Positions 1-10,700 of a stretch of 64,000 bases of DNA are shown here, piece after piece. The stretch spans positions 41,647,255 to 41,711,254 of the forward strand of contig NC_054083.1 in the NCBI RefSeq assembly GCF_017562075.2, written 5' to 3'. The position numbers and the translations under genes are program-made. The notes under the pieces were generated by a model. It was not told the DNA's origin. It made no database searches and worked only from the letters and a program-made list of their open reading frames with translations. Source of the DNA: Anopheles merus. Lineage: Eukaryota > Arthropoda > Insecta > Diptera > Culicidae. Position 1 is the first letter of the stretch. The number at the start of each line of letters is the position of its first letter.

Positions 1-71
1 CATTCAATCGATATTAGCACACAAACAGGCATATTATTTGGTGGCATTGCACTCATACCACATTCTATAGT

Positions 72-80
72 ATCTCTCTC

Positions 81-120
<40 letters not shown>
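72..120. repeat. (CT)n microsatellite at the 3' end of a retrotransposon relic
   Basis: A nearly pure CT run lies just beyond the stop codon of the minus-strand retrotransposon fragment at 127-345. Read on the minus strand it is a (GA)n tail following a very short 3' UTR. Simple-sequence 3' tails are common in some non-LTR lineages, so this may be the element's own tail rather than an independent microsatellite. Confidence 0.7.
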
Positions 121-122
<2 letters not shown>

Positions 123-126
123 CTGC

Positions 127-345
127 TTACGATAGAGCACGTGACATGATCCGGTCAACAACAATTCTCCAGGATGCTCGGTCCCTGGCTGCTGCCTCCA
201 ATCCATGTAAAAAGCCGATCTCCGCCAGGTCTCGCTCAACTTGATCGAGTTCACTGTGCACCCCTGCGCCTTATGCCGAACTGGCGATCGCTGTCGAACA
301 CGTTCTTGGTGGGGCATGAGTCCGGCATCCTCATGACATGCCCCA
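127..345 (-). pseudogene. C-terminal fragment of a non-LTR retrotransposon ORF
   Basis: The minus strand from 345 reads LGHVMRMPDS, the typical C-terminal motif of endonuclease/reverse-transcriptase elements (usually W-LGHVxRM followed by an RRRG-rich stretch). After RRRGAQ there is an in-frame TGA and a frame change. The next frame continues with DQVERDLAEIG and ends at a TAA at 127-129. The fragment is therefore broken and cannot make protein. Its N-terminal counterpart is at 1961-2345, with a minisatellite in between. The clade is uncertain; it resembles the elements often annotated as craniofacial development protein 2-like. Confidence 0.7.
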
Positions 346-1960
346 GCACGTTTTTGCAAAAATCGCAGAAGTTTTTGCACAAATCGCAAATGTTTTTGCG
401 AAAATCGCAAAACTTTTTGCGAAAATCCCAAAGTTTTTGCGAAAATCGCAGAAGATTTTGCGAAAATCGCAGAAGTTTTTGCGAAAATCGCAGAAGTTTT
501 TGCGAAAATCGCAGAAGTTTTTGCGAAAATCACAGAAGATTTTGCGAAAATCGCAGAAGTTTTTGCGAAAATCGCAGAAGTTTTTGCGAAAATCGAAGAA
601 ATGTTTGCGAAAATCGCAGAAGATTTTGCGAAAATCGCAAAACTTTTTGCGAAAATCACAGAAGTTTTTGCGAAAATCGCAGAAGTGTTTGCGAAAATCG
701 CAGAAGTTTTTGCGAAAATCGCAAAACTTGTTGTGAAAATCGCAGAAGTTTTTGCGAAAATCGCTGAAACGTTTGCGAAAATCGCAAAACTTTTTGCAAA
801 AATCGCAGAAGTTTTTGCGAAAATCGCAGAAATTTTTGCGAAAATCGCAGAAATTTTTGCGAAAATCGCAGAAGTTTTTGCGAAAATCACAGAAGCTTTT
901 GCGAAAATCGAAAAAATGTTTGCGAAAATCGCAGAAGATTTTGCGAAAATCGCAGAAGTTTTTGCGAAAATCGCAAAACTTTTTGCGAAAATCACAGAAG
1001 TTTTTGCGAAAATCGCAGAAGTGTTTGCGAAAATCGCAGAAGTTTTTGCGAAAATCGCAAAACTTGTTGCGAAAATCTCAGAAGTTTTTGCGAAAATCGC
1101 AGAAGTTTTTGCGAAAATTGCTGAAACGTTTGCGAAAATCGCAAAACTTTTTGTGAAAATCGCAGAACTTTTTGCGAAAATCGCAGAAATTTTTACGAAA
1201 ATCGCAGAAGTTTTTGGGAAAATCACAGAAGTTTTTGGCGAAAATCGCAGAAGTTTTAGCAAAAATCGCAAAAGTGTTTGCGAAAATCGCAGAACTTTTT
1301 GCGAAAATTGCAAAAGCTATTGTAAAAATCTCAGAAGTTTTTGCGAAAATCGCAGAAGTGTTTTCGGAAATTGCAGAAGTTTTTGCGAAAATCGCAGAAG
1401 TGTTTGCAACAATCGCTGAAACGTTTGCGAAAATCGCAGCAGTTTTTGCGAAAATCGCAGAAGTGTTTGCGAAAAGCGTAGAAGCTTTTGCGAAAAGCGG
1501 AGAAGTTTTGGCGAAAATTGCAGAAGTTTTTGCGAAAAGCGCAGAAGTTTTTGCGAAAATCGCAGAAGTGTTTGCGAAAATCACAGAAGTGTTTGCGAAA
1601 ATCGAATCGAAAAATCCATTTCTGCAAAAAGTTTTGCGATTTTTGAAAATACTTCTGCAATTTTCGCAAAAAGTTTTCGCAAAAACATTTACGATCTTCG
1701 CAAAAAAATTGCGATTTTCGCAAAAATTTCTGCGATTTTCGCCAAAACTTCTGCGATTTTCGCAAAACCTTCTGCGATTTTTGCAAAAACTTCTGCGATT
1801 TTCGTAAAACTTCTGCGATTTTTGTAAAACCTCTGTGATTTTCACAAAAACTTGTGCGATTTTCGCAAAAAGTTCTGCGATTTTCCCAAAAACTTCTGCG
1901 ATTTTTGCTAAAAGTTTTTGCAGAAGTTTTTGCAGAAAATCGCAGAACCTTCATTTATTC
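346..1960. repeat. 21-bp minisatellite with an orientation switch near 1615
   Basis: About 75 copies of a 21-bp unit beginning GCAGAAGTTTTTGCG run from about 346. Up to about 1610 the units point one way. From about 1620 to 1960 the sequence is the reverse complement (TTCTGCGATTTTCGC-type units), so the array contains a head-to-head junction. Because 21 is a multiple of three, several frames on both strands stay open and yield FAKIAEV, CENRRSF and LRKSQKF repeats; these are not evidence of coding. Variant units recur in the same order about 315-357 bp apart (near 600 and 910; the GCTGAAACG variant near 763 and 1120), which indicates block duplication inside the array. Confidence 0.95.
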
Positions 1961-2345
1961 ATTCGCAGAAGGTCACTTGCGCCTGCCTCTCCTGCATCTA
2001 CTCCATTCCGGTGTCCTTCGTAGCAGCACTTCCACCTTTCGATCACTTCCCCCTCGTCCTTCAGGAGATTTCCTTCCGCATCCTGGCACATTGCGGTTTT
2101 GGGAGCAAACCCGCTCCGTGCTTCCTTCAATCTCCTGTAGAACAAAGCGGGTGTCCCCCGACTGGGATAACTGCTCCAGCAGCTGTTCGTCTGACTCTTC
2201 AAAACGGCGCTGCTTGGCCTGCAAGAGCAGGGTTTGCTGTTTCCTCAGCCGTCGGTAGATTTTCACGTTCTGACGGGTTTCATGCCGTAGCATGCGGTCG
2301 CGCGCTGCATTCTTCTCGGATAGCGCTCGTCTGCACTCTTCGTTG
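1961..2345 (-). pseudogene. pre-RT fragment of a non-LTR retrotransposon
   Basis: The minus strand from about 2343 reads FNEECRRALSEKNAARDRML followed by RHETRQNVKIYRRLRKQ. Near 2150 the frame shifts, and it continues as FYRRLKEARSGFAPKTAM, then EGNLLKDEGEVIERWK. This is the linker between endonuclease and reverse transcriptase in endonuclease/RT retrotransposons, where the same order (EEC-RALxEKNAAR, then FYxxLxxxRxGF, then GNLLxxxxEVxxRWK) is usual. The RT domain that should follow is absent and the 21-bp minisatellite begins instead. Together with 127-345 this looks like one relic with its centre replaced. Confidence 0.75.
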
Positions 2346-2885
2346 AATTATTCCGTGCTGTAGAACAAATTCTTAAATAAGTTGTGTCAACTTGAACAGT
2401 TACGACAGAAAAGTAAGTAACTTTCACATTTACTGGGTGGAATTGTTATTGAAATATCAGATCCGAACAACATGCGTTCATATGAGCTCGCGTGAATCGT
2501 GTCTGTACCATACACAAGTCTTAAGTATCATTGCTATGGGTATACTAAACAATAGAAAATAACCAAGTCTCAGAAGTGACTTTAAGTAGACTTGGGATTA
2601 ATTTAGAGCTATTAAGATAGATGAGAACAAATAAATAAGACAAATGTAAACAGCTTGAACTTAAGTTGGCTGCTGTGATAGTATCGCTTAATGCTACTAG
2701 AGGGCGCCACTAGTTAAGTGTTACGAATAGTAATGATCTAGGTAGCAATGAGTGTGTGTAAATTATAGCAAAAAATCCAATTATCCCAACAAATAAAATA
2801 GGTAAATTATATTGTACGGCTTTATTACACTGAGCTTCTCAAATCTTTTCACTGTACTTTCAATCAAGCTAACAGGTTTGGCTGT
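2346..2885. other. intergenic, no gene seen
   Basis: AT-rich sequence downstream of the first odorant-binding-protein gene. On the minus strand a TTTATT at about 2820 reads AATAAA and could be that gene's polyadenylation signal. I see no other feature. Confidence 0.5.
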
Positions 2886-3594
2886 TCACAGTGGACACAC
2901 AGTCACCCCACTCCGCACCTTTTCGCACAACACACTCGAGTCCCACCGTTCGGCTGGACAGTTTTTCATCGTTTCCAGTGAAACACAGGCATGAAACTTG
3001 ACCGCAAACATACTACACTCCGACTGGACCATATCAGCCTCCTCGCGTATCTTATCCTTCTGTGCCACACAGGCAGTGACCGCTTTGGCAATTGCCTCCT
3101 GGTACACCTGATCGTACACCGCTTGGTTGGTGCTGATCTGTTCCTCGTTAATGTCATCCACACCCGTCAGTATACCCATCTCCCGATACGTACAATCGAA
3201 GGCACACTGCACAAAGTAGGAATGGAAGAAGTGATATGGAGTGAAGGGTAGAAAGTTAACCAAAGCAGTCTTTTAAAATCTCTTCTTACCACCGTCCCTT
3301 GCCATACAGCATTGGGATACTTTTCGGCCATTGTTTGCAAACATTTGCCGTACGTCGCTGGAGTTAAGAACGCTTCCAGCTGACAGCAGGAAGCTACCTT
3401 TGTGGACTGTAAGAAACGGGAAAGGCAAGTAAGTTCTAAAAAGTCCGGTCTGGGTTTGTATTGTGACTCACGTAAACCTTCAGCTCCATACAGTCTTCCT
3501 CGGCTAGCGTTGGCCAAGCACTAAGCTGAAAGCTTAGCAGCAACAAACCGCCCAGTAGCAACGTGCCACGGTGAAACATTTCGTGGAGGTTCAT
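2886..3594 (-). CDS. Plus-C odorant-binding protein (tandem copy 1)
   Basis: Three phase-0 exons, 3472-3594, 3290-3406 and 2886-3206, join to 186 residues across introns of 65 and 83 bp with GT-AG ends. An N-terminal signal peptide (hydrophobic core LLLGGLLLLSF) precedes a mature domain with 12 cysteines in the Plus-C order: one C, an adjacent CC, one C, C-x3-C (CAFDC), then six more, including the family-like NCPAERW. Proteins of this family are secreted into sensillar lymph and other fluids and carry small hydrophobic ligands. The neighbour at 4010-4690 has the same exon layout and an equally long third exon (321 bp), so the two arose by tandem duplication. The ligand is unknown and no symbol is assigned. 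Confidence 0.9.
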
Positions 3595-3604
3595 AGTCGC
3601 AAAC

Positions 3605-3639
3605 TGTTTTCACGGTCGAAGAAAATGAGCGCATTTATA
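3605..3639 (-). promoter_or_regulatory. candidate TATA box and initiator of the first OBP gene
   Basis: On the minus strand TATAAA (3639-3634) lies 34 bp upstream of an ACAGTTT initiator-like sequence whose A is 3605, giving a 5' UTR of about 10 nt. The paralogue has the same arrangement. The assignment comes from motif and spacing only. Confidence 0.4.
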
Positions 3640-4009
3640 GTGTGATGGTTTGAGGCAGGATGTGACTAGATAATGCCGATAAGCTGGCTCGCGGCAATGT
3701 GCTGGTAACTCATCCCAGCGATCAACCAACGCAGCGCCACGTGCTTTCGGAGTGATTCAAATCGCTTGGGTGAAGTGTTTACAGCTATGTGCTGAATGCT
3801 TCAGTCGGCTTTAAGTGTTGGTAACAACCAACGTTTACTACAACATTCATTGGAGGTAAGAATACACGAAATCCTGTGTATTGGTGGCGTCTCATGTACA
3901 TTCTCTCTTGTCCGCTCCATCCCATACTAAGTGCTGTACCACTAGGTTCCAAACAGCCTTATGCCTGCTTACACCTTTATTTTATTTTTATTGCATTTTA
4001 ACAAATCGC
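3640..4009. other. intergenic between the two tandem OBP genes
   Basis: Upstream DNA of the first OBP gene and downstream DNA of the second. TTTATT-type sequence near 3976-3990 reads AATAAA on the minus strand and may end the second gene's transcript. No other feature is seen. Confidence 0.5.
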
Positions 4010-4690
4010 TTAGGCACAGGGTGGTACACCCATTCTAACCTTGCCACAGATTTCGCTCGCCATCCACCGATCGTCGGGACAGTGCTTCAGCGTTATCTGC
4101 GTAACGCACATGTGAAACAGCAATGCAAACGCATTACATTTTGTGGGAACGTTCGCCACATCACGCCGAATGTCCTCCTGTACCGTTGCACAAGCAGCCA
4201 CCGCCCTTTCCACAGCAATCTTGTAAGCGGTATCGAATCCCGCTAGAAATTGACCATACTTTGGCTGATCGATTTCATTCGCTTCGTTCGTTATGTAGCC
4301 CATCTCCCGGTAGGAACAATCGATGAAGCACTTGGTAGATGTGAAGAAGCGTTAAAGAAAAGGGTATTGAATGCTTTATGTCCACGACCTGACCCGACTT
4401 ACCACAGAGAAATCGGACGAGCTGGGAGGGTATTTGTGGGCCAACTCTTGGTAGCACTTTTCGGCCACCTCCTCCGTGCTGATGGGTTCGTATCGGCAGC
4501 AGCGGGTGACTTCCATCGACTAAAAGCGACATTGTTAAGCTGGTTTAAATGGTTTACACAGGGGGTTGTGGAAGACGCTGAAGCTTACATGCAGGTCCAT
4601 ATCGATGCAGTCGTCCGCCCCTGTTTGTGGAAGCTGGTGAAGAGTCAATAGGAGGAAACTCCCGAGTAGAAAGGTCCAATTCCACTCCAT
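4010..4690 (-). CDS. Plus-C odorant-binding protein (tandem copy 2)
   Basis: Exons 4589-4690, 4403-4519 and 4010-4330, all phase 0, encode 179 residues across introns of 69 and 72 bp. Start ATG 4690 is chosen because it opens a signal peptide (FLLGSFLLLTLHQL) directly before the first cysteine (ADDC). All 12 Plus-C cysteines are present: C, CC (TRCCRY), C, C-x3-C (CFIDC), AAC, TKC, HMC, HCPDDRW, EIC and a C-terminal PPCA. Exons 2 and 3 have exactly the same lengths as in the gene at 2886-3594 (117 and 321 bp), although the proteins have diverged. This points to an old tandem duplication with both copies kept open. Predicted role: soluble extracellular carrier of hydrophobic ligands. Confidence 0.9.
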
Positions 4691-4723
4691 TGTGACGCTT
4701 TGGGATCGAATGGCGCTCCACAG

Positions 4724-4759
4724 TGATATTGATTGAGTTAAAATGTTCAAGAATTTATA
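4724..4759 (-). promoter_or_regulatory. candidate TATA box and initiator of the second OBP gene
   Basis: On the minus strand TATAAA (4759-4754) lies 35 bp upstream of a TCACT initiator whose A is 4724, and the ATG is at 4690. The spacing nearly equals that of the tandem paralogue, which supports both predictions. Confidence 0.45.
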
Positions 4760-5162
4760 CACATTATAAAGGAAGTATGGTTAAATGTAGTATCCATTTC
4801 CATGCAGCATTACGAATTGATTCTTTGCAGATGCTCTCAAAACATAACAATTTGAAATTGCGCTTTATTCGTTCCAATCCATCCCGATTTGATTGCTTCA
4901 CTGAGTTACTGAGTCATCGAATGTGACTGGAAATTCCCCTTTTTCGCCCACAAACATCCACTGCACATCCAGCGCAGCGTGCTTGCTGATCGAAATCAAT
5001 CGCAAATTGTCATGTACTAGCGATCCTCTTACATCATCCACAATCCGCCGACGCTCTATCAACTTCCGCATATCAGATGAAACGCGACTGCAATAAATCA
5101 CTGCCCCGGCGCACGTTCTGCGTTTAGTTTTTGTGCGAACGAACACCACCAACGGTATCAAC
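4760..5162. other. intergenic between divergent OBP genes
   Basis: About 400 bp shared upstream region between the minus-strand OBP (ATG at 4690) and the plus-strand OBP (ATG at 5163). I could not place a convincing promoter for the plus-strand gene. Confidence 0.4.
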
Positions 5163-6126
5163 ATGCGGTCGAGCAGTGTTTGGTTAATTGTGGTTTGTGC
5201 GGTTATAGTTGTGTCCGGCAACAGTGAAGAACTGCTGCGGGGGAAAGAAAACTGTCTGCGGCACGATGATTTTCCCAGCCCGAACGAGTGCTGCTCGAAG
5301 CCCCAGTGGATCAACCGGTACGCAGTGCGGCGATGTCGGTACATCCATGCCGAGGTCGATGGGAGCCGGTACGAGCGAGGATCGGTAAGAAAGACTCCCC
5401 TTTGAAGCCCATTCCAAGGGGAAAAGTATAACCATGTCCTCTTCATCTTCGCAGTGTGAAGCAAGGTGTGGCCTGTTCAAGATCAACATGACGATGACGG
5501 ATCGCATTCAACGGGTGCGTGTGTACCGGCCGCGGCTGCAAACACGCGGCATCGACCAGGGCTGGATCAACGTTGTGCTGAAGGCGCTGAGCTACTGCAA
5601 GCCGAAGGTAACGCAGCTGCAGGGCCGGCATGTTCGAACCGACGAGGAGATGGAGCAGTGCGAGATCGCGGAGGACATCTTCGGCGACTGTGTGCAGGCG
5701 CAAATGTTTATGGTGAGTTCGAAGGGTTCGTTGCTTGTTGAGTGGAAGTCTCCTGAAAGTAATGTGGTATTTGATGTCTGTTTTCCCTCTCAGCACTGTC
5801 CCCGGGCGACGTGGATTGAGTCGCGATCGTGCCAGACCATGCGTGAGCTGCTAGCGACGGGCTGTCCGTACAAAACGCTCGGCGAGGTGGTGGTGCTGAA
5901 CGACGAAGGGTACGTGCGGGACGATCGGATACTGGAGGAGGAGTACGATCGGCCGTACCGTGGCGGGGGGAGAACGGAAAGTCCTCGCTACGATTACGAC
6001 GATAACGATGGGTACAGTCGGGGAGGGCAGTATGATCAGCGGGGAGGCAACTATCCGAGAGGGACGGAACGTAACCGGAATGGAAACGGGTACGGGACGG
6101 GTGATGATGGAGGTTATGTGGTGTAG
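5163..6126 (+). CDS. divergent Plus-C odorant-binding-like protein with a charged C-terminal tail
   Basis: Exons 5163-5384, 5455-5712 and 5794-6126 (introns of 70 and 81 bp, GT-AG, phase 0) encode 270 residues. An in-frame ATG at 5133 exists, but 5163 opens the signal peptide (SSVWLIVVCAVIVVSG). The cysteine order matches the two neighbours: C, CC (NECCSK), C, C-x3-C (CEARC), SYC, EQC, GDC, HCPRATW, SRSC, GC. The intron just before C-x3-C is at the same place as in the neighbours, while the intron before HCP is extra and the one between C1 and CC is absent. About 75 residues follow the last cysteine, rich in Asp, Tyr, Gly and Arg, apparently disordered and not usual for the family. Function beyond ligand binding is unknown. 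Confidence 0.82.
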
Positions 6127-6300
6127 AGAAAAAGAAGAAGGAAGAAGCGCTTTAACGGCCGTTTTGAATGAAAGTTGCGTAAAAGTATTCGTTGCAAGGG
6201 TTGCAAGTTGCACCCGATGTTGTATGCTCGGTGCAAGCACGACCGTCAATTGAAATGTTCTTGGAAGGGAATTTTTTTTACTTAAATTAGTAAATTTAGA

Positions 6301-6306
6301 AATAAA
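6301..6306 (+). promoter_or_regulatory. candidate polyadenylation signal AATAAA
   Basis: AATAAA lies 175 bp after the stop codon of the plus-strand OBP-like gene, with T-rich sequence downstream. Confidence 0.5.
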
Positions 6307-7780
6307 TTAAGAAAGAGGAGAAAGTTGTTTTTAGTTGATAGTGTGTCATATTTTTATAGAAAGTTAATAAGCATTTCATTGCTGATTTTGCTTCCACATC
6401 GGATTTTGCAGCGATTCTACTGATAAAAGTTCCAAAAAAAGACGTAAATTACTATCATTTTGAAACAGTACATTAAATAAAAGTACAAAAAAATACGAAA
6501 CAAAAACATTTTATTTAATTGTTTGAGTTGGTTTTTATTTTTAAAATATTTTTCAATCAATTTTCAATCCGCTGGCAATCCCAAACCCAACAACATGCAC
6601 GGCGGCAGAGACGCCCGCGCGTGTGTGTGTGTGTACACTGGCAATTCATTTAGCATTTTATACACCTGCGGTGGGCTTGTGGAAGAAGGTTGCTGCTTCC
6701 CCCGCTCCCTCTCTATCGACTAACTATAAATAGCTGCTCAACACTACAATATATATATATACATGTACACTATCGGCACTACCGCACACGAAATCAAGCG
6801 TGTCCCCGTCTATCTTTTCTAGGTTGGTGGCGTGGTGGCGGTTGCGCGTGCCTTTCTGTTCCATTCATTTTCTGGCGTACAGCTAGATTTTGTAACATTT
6901 TTATAACGCACGCACACACGCTCGCACGGTTTGTAAACGATTGTTTGCTAAAATATGTATGACTAAGCGCAGGTACAGGATAATACAGATCTTAACCCTA
7001 AAAAGCCTTACGTACGCACGCACACTGCTCTATGTTCAACACTCATTCACTCGGCGGATGGACGCGCATCGGTTTACTAAGCCACACCGACGCCAGTTCG
7101 CCATCCGCCATACGCAACCAATCCGCATGCCCGTTCATACTTATTCGGTGAGGTAGTCATTTCGTTCTGGGGGGGAGGCGGGGGGATTGGAGAGAGGGCT
7201 TTATAACGCTACACACAAGCGCCGGTGACGGCCGTGTGCCCCTAGTGCCTACCCTACTATCGTACTACTAAGCTGCTATATGTACACTGGGGAAGGGAGA
7301 GGATGCTGCTGCTCTATGTGTTTGGCAGCAGGTCAAATAAATATCAGGCTTTCGCTTACACTAACCAATCTGCGTCCGCTAATAGTACACACGACGAAGA
7401 AATACTGGGAACACTCAAGAGATGGAGCTCTGAGTGTGTTGTTGTGTGTGTTGGAGGAAGCATTTTCCCCCGTTTTTTTTTGTCAGTCCGTTTTTGCTCG
7501 GGAGTATTCACAGGTGCGACGGAGGTCGGGGAGATTCACCCGCTCCTCGTCTAATATCAGCTGGTTTTCTTTTGGGAAGCGGTGTTGGCTCACTCGCTGG
7601 CAGGCAGGCAAGCGCCGGCGGACATAATAAATACTGGAAACCCTGCCAACTACTGGCTCATGGCGGTGCGGCAAACGGGAGGGCAAGGGGGCTTTAACGC
7701 TTAAGTACGATCTTTTGGCTTGTTTTGGAATGCTCTGGTCGAAGCGCCGGCTCGGAGGATGGCTCGCCCTTGCGCTGCTG
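6307..7780. other. intergenic; probably contains the Notum 3' UTR
   Basis: There is no supported gene on either strand. Notum ends at 7781 on the minus strand, and its 3' UTR should extend towards lower coordinates. TTTATT sequences around 6509 read AATAAA on the minus strand and could end it. Short TG, TA and poly-G runs occur near 6620, 6750 and 7170. Confidence 0.45.
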
Positions 7781-10700
7781 CTACGTCACCTGCTGCGTCA
7801 GCAGATTCACCAGCTCCGCGTGGTCCATGTTGTTGAGCGTCTGCATGTCGACGCCGAGCGCCGTCGCGACCGCATCCATATCGAGCCCGAACGAGGCGAG
7901 CAGCTCGAGGAACTTCATCTCCTCGCCGGTCAGCGGATTGGTGAGCGTCGGGCAGGAATGGTTGCACTGGGGCCAGCTGCACCGCTCCAGCAACCGCAGC
8001 GCGCACTTCTTTGGTTCCGCAATGTCCACCACCGCCTGGGGCGCTCGGTTACGGCCCCCACCGCCACCGCCGCCGCCGCCGCCTCCCCGTGCCTTGCGAT
8101 TCCGGTTGCGGTGTCCGTTCAGGCGCTTCTTGTTCTGGTTGCGCAGCTTGTGCGCGGCCGGTTCGTTCGTGGCGGTTGCGGCCTCCTCCCGGTGCCGGTT
8201 GCGCTTCGGTTGATTGCTGCCGTTCGGTTTGCTCGTAGCAGTGGTAGTGGTAGTACTATTATTTTTTGGCATTCGTTCTAGCTTAGGAACTTTCGGGCCG
8301 TCGGGCTTGCCGGGCGCACCGTTGGTCTGCTTCAGGCGCTGGTTCTGGCGCTTCCGTCGCTCCTGGCGCCTGCGTTCGCGCTCCTCTTTGGTAAGCTTCG
8401 GACGGGGCGGCCGCTCCGACGCCGGCTCCACACCAACCGGAGCGTTTTGTTTCTGTTGTTGTTGTTGTTGTTGCTGTAGCTTGTTCTTCCTGCGCGCACC
8501 GTTGTGCTTGCGGTGCAGCTTCTGCGGGCTACGGTTGACCGAGCGCCACTGGGACTGGCGCTCGTCGGCGTTCGACTGCTCCCAGCAGCGCAGCGCGTCG
8601 GCCAGCGTAATGTCGTCGATCCGGATCTTCATCCAGTCGCGCTTGGTCAGCACCGAGTGGCCGATGCAGGACGGCGCAAACACGGCCGACACGTTGTTCA
8701 GCGATTCGCGCAACGCACCGCCCATATCGTGGATGTAGTCCCACTGCTGGGGCGTTACCGGCGCACCGACACTGTCCGCCCGCATCTGCGCCTCATCGAA
8801 CAGCCACTGGAACACGAACAGGGGAGCTACAAGAAAAGGGACAAGAAACAAACGGTTAAACATTGCGCTCGCTTAGAAGGAAAATGGTTTGTTTTACTTA
8901 CATTTCAGTGTGTTATACAGCCGGTGGCCAAAGTAGCAGCGCCACGGCTCTTTCGAGTGTTCGGCAACGCACGCCTCGGGCAGCGCACCGTCCCACATGC
9001 GCCAGCCCTGCCGGACGGCTTCCGAGGCGGCCACCGCGCCGGGTGTGTACGGTTCCCGGTCCAGGAACCATCCGGAGTCGCTAACACCACGCACGCTCAC
9101 CTTCAGACCTGGCAGGAGAAGCAACAGAAACGAATGCGATCAGAACGACGTAAACAAACGCTGCCTTGCGAGCAGTGTGCGCTGCGTGTTGCATACATTT
9201 GGGCGGATTTGTGCTTTCGCTCCGCTTGGAATCCAGCGGTTTCTAATTGGAATCTTACCTCGTTCGTTCTGCAGAAACGTTCGCACTTTGTCGAGATTAA
9301 GCATGACGCCCAGCCCACCGGCGGAAGAGCCGGCCATCAGCAGGTCGGCCCCCTGCGAATGGCCCAGCCCGAGCGGGACCAAATCGGACATGACCTGGCG
9401 CACGATCAGCGAACCCATGAAGCGGAGGCCGTCCCGCGTGTCCGGCCGAACCTTGGTGCCGCTCCACGAGTCGCTGCTGCAGTACGGCACGAACACATGG
9501 TTCGCGTTGTACCAGTACGGGTTCTCCGAGGGCAGGGCGGACAGTAGACCACCGACTGCAATGAATTGGAGAGCGAAAAATATACATTAATATTGAAACA
9601 CACACGCACAAAAGGACGTCTTTCTGGGTAAAGAACAGTCTCACTCACCGTCACGCGTCTCTGGCCACTGCACGGATGTCATTAGATGGCGCTGCTTTAA
9701 CCACCGCGCCCGGCACGATTTGTGATCGTAGCAATGCCAGCCGCCCTCGAAAAACACCACCCACCGGCGGGAGCCGGGCGATTTGCGCAGATAGAACCCG
9801 GCCTGCGAACCATCGTTACAGGTGACGGTGCGGTTCGATAGGAAGACGCGCTTCAGCAGCGGCGGCGACTGGCCCGACGGACCGCCGTACGTGGCGCCAT
9901 TGCCGTGCGTTGCCGGTCGGTTGCCAGCGCCCGCCGCATCGAGCCGCTGTATCGAGTTGCTCTCGATCGAGATGTTGGACCGGTGGTGCCGGCTGTGCGG
10001 ATGGTTCGGCGGCTGGTTCACGTTCACCGATCGACACCGGACGGTGGGTAGTGTGAGTGCCACGATGAGTACCAGTACTGTCACCTGGTGGTGGGGGAGA
10101 GAGAGAAACAATGAGCGTTAGATTGCGAGTGTGACAAACGAATGACATCAACGCTTCAAAAAGCGACGAACTTTATTAAAATGTAATAAATAGTTTTTAT
10201 TGAAATGCGCACCATTTTAAATTTATTTTAATTTACTAATATTTAAATTTGCCTCTTAAAGCGAACTAAAAGGGGAATGCTTTCCTTACAACACTGTATC
10301 GTTGCACCGGATATGGAAATGGGCAGCCGTGGGGAACACCCGCCGGGTGTGCCGAGCTCCCGGTCGGCACAGAACAAAACGCACCGACATCAATCCCAGC
10401 ATGCCAGCATGTCTGCCGAAAACGCCAAACGAAGAGTATGCGGCACCACAGGGGACAACATACCTTACACCGGATGCTTCCCTCGCGATCATCCCGCATC
10501 CCACCGAGCGGAGGGAACTAAGCGTCCGACCGACTACCGTACGCTGCAGTAGCCGCTGGGCTTTAAACAGTTCGGTAGCAGACGCCATTGGACAATAAAT
10601 CAATCTTCACCCCGACTAAGGGGATAGGGCTCGGGGCAGGTGCACGAAAGCCGTACAAGGCCGTACATAAACAAACGATTAATTTACCTTCCCCCGATCC

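Noticed and set aside
346..1960. Possible CRISPR array or repeat-protein gene
   Set aside because: Units are contiguous 21-mers without spacers, in eukaryotic DNA, and all open frames follow from a period divisible by three; several frames on both strands are open at once.
5443..5796. Minus-strand frame opposite the OBP-like gene
   Set aside because: Shadow frame; the plus strand has cysteine pattern, phases and splice sites.
7715..8738. Long plus-strand frames opposite Notum
   Set aside because: Shadows of the GC-rich Notum coding exon.
10286..10588. Minus-strand frame MASATELFKAQRLL with a mitochondrial-like start, considered as an alternative Notum first exon
   Set aside because: No donor in the needed phase and no recognised domain.
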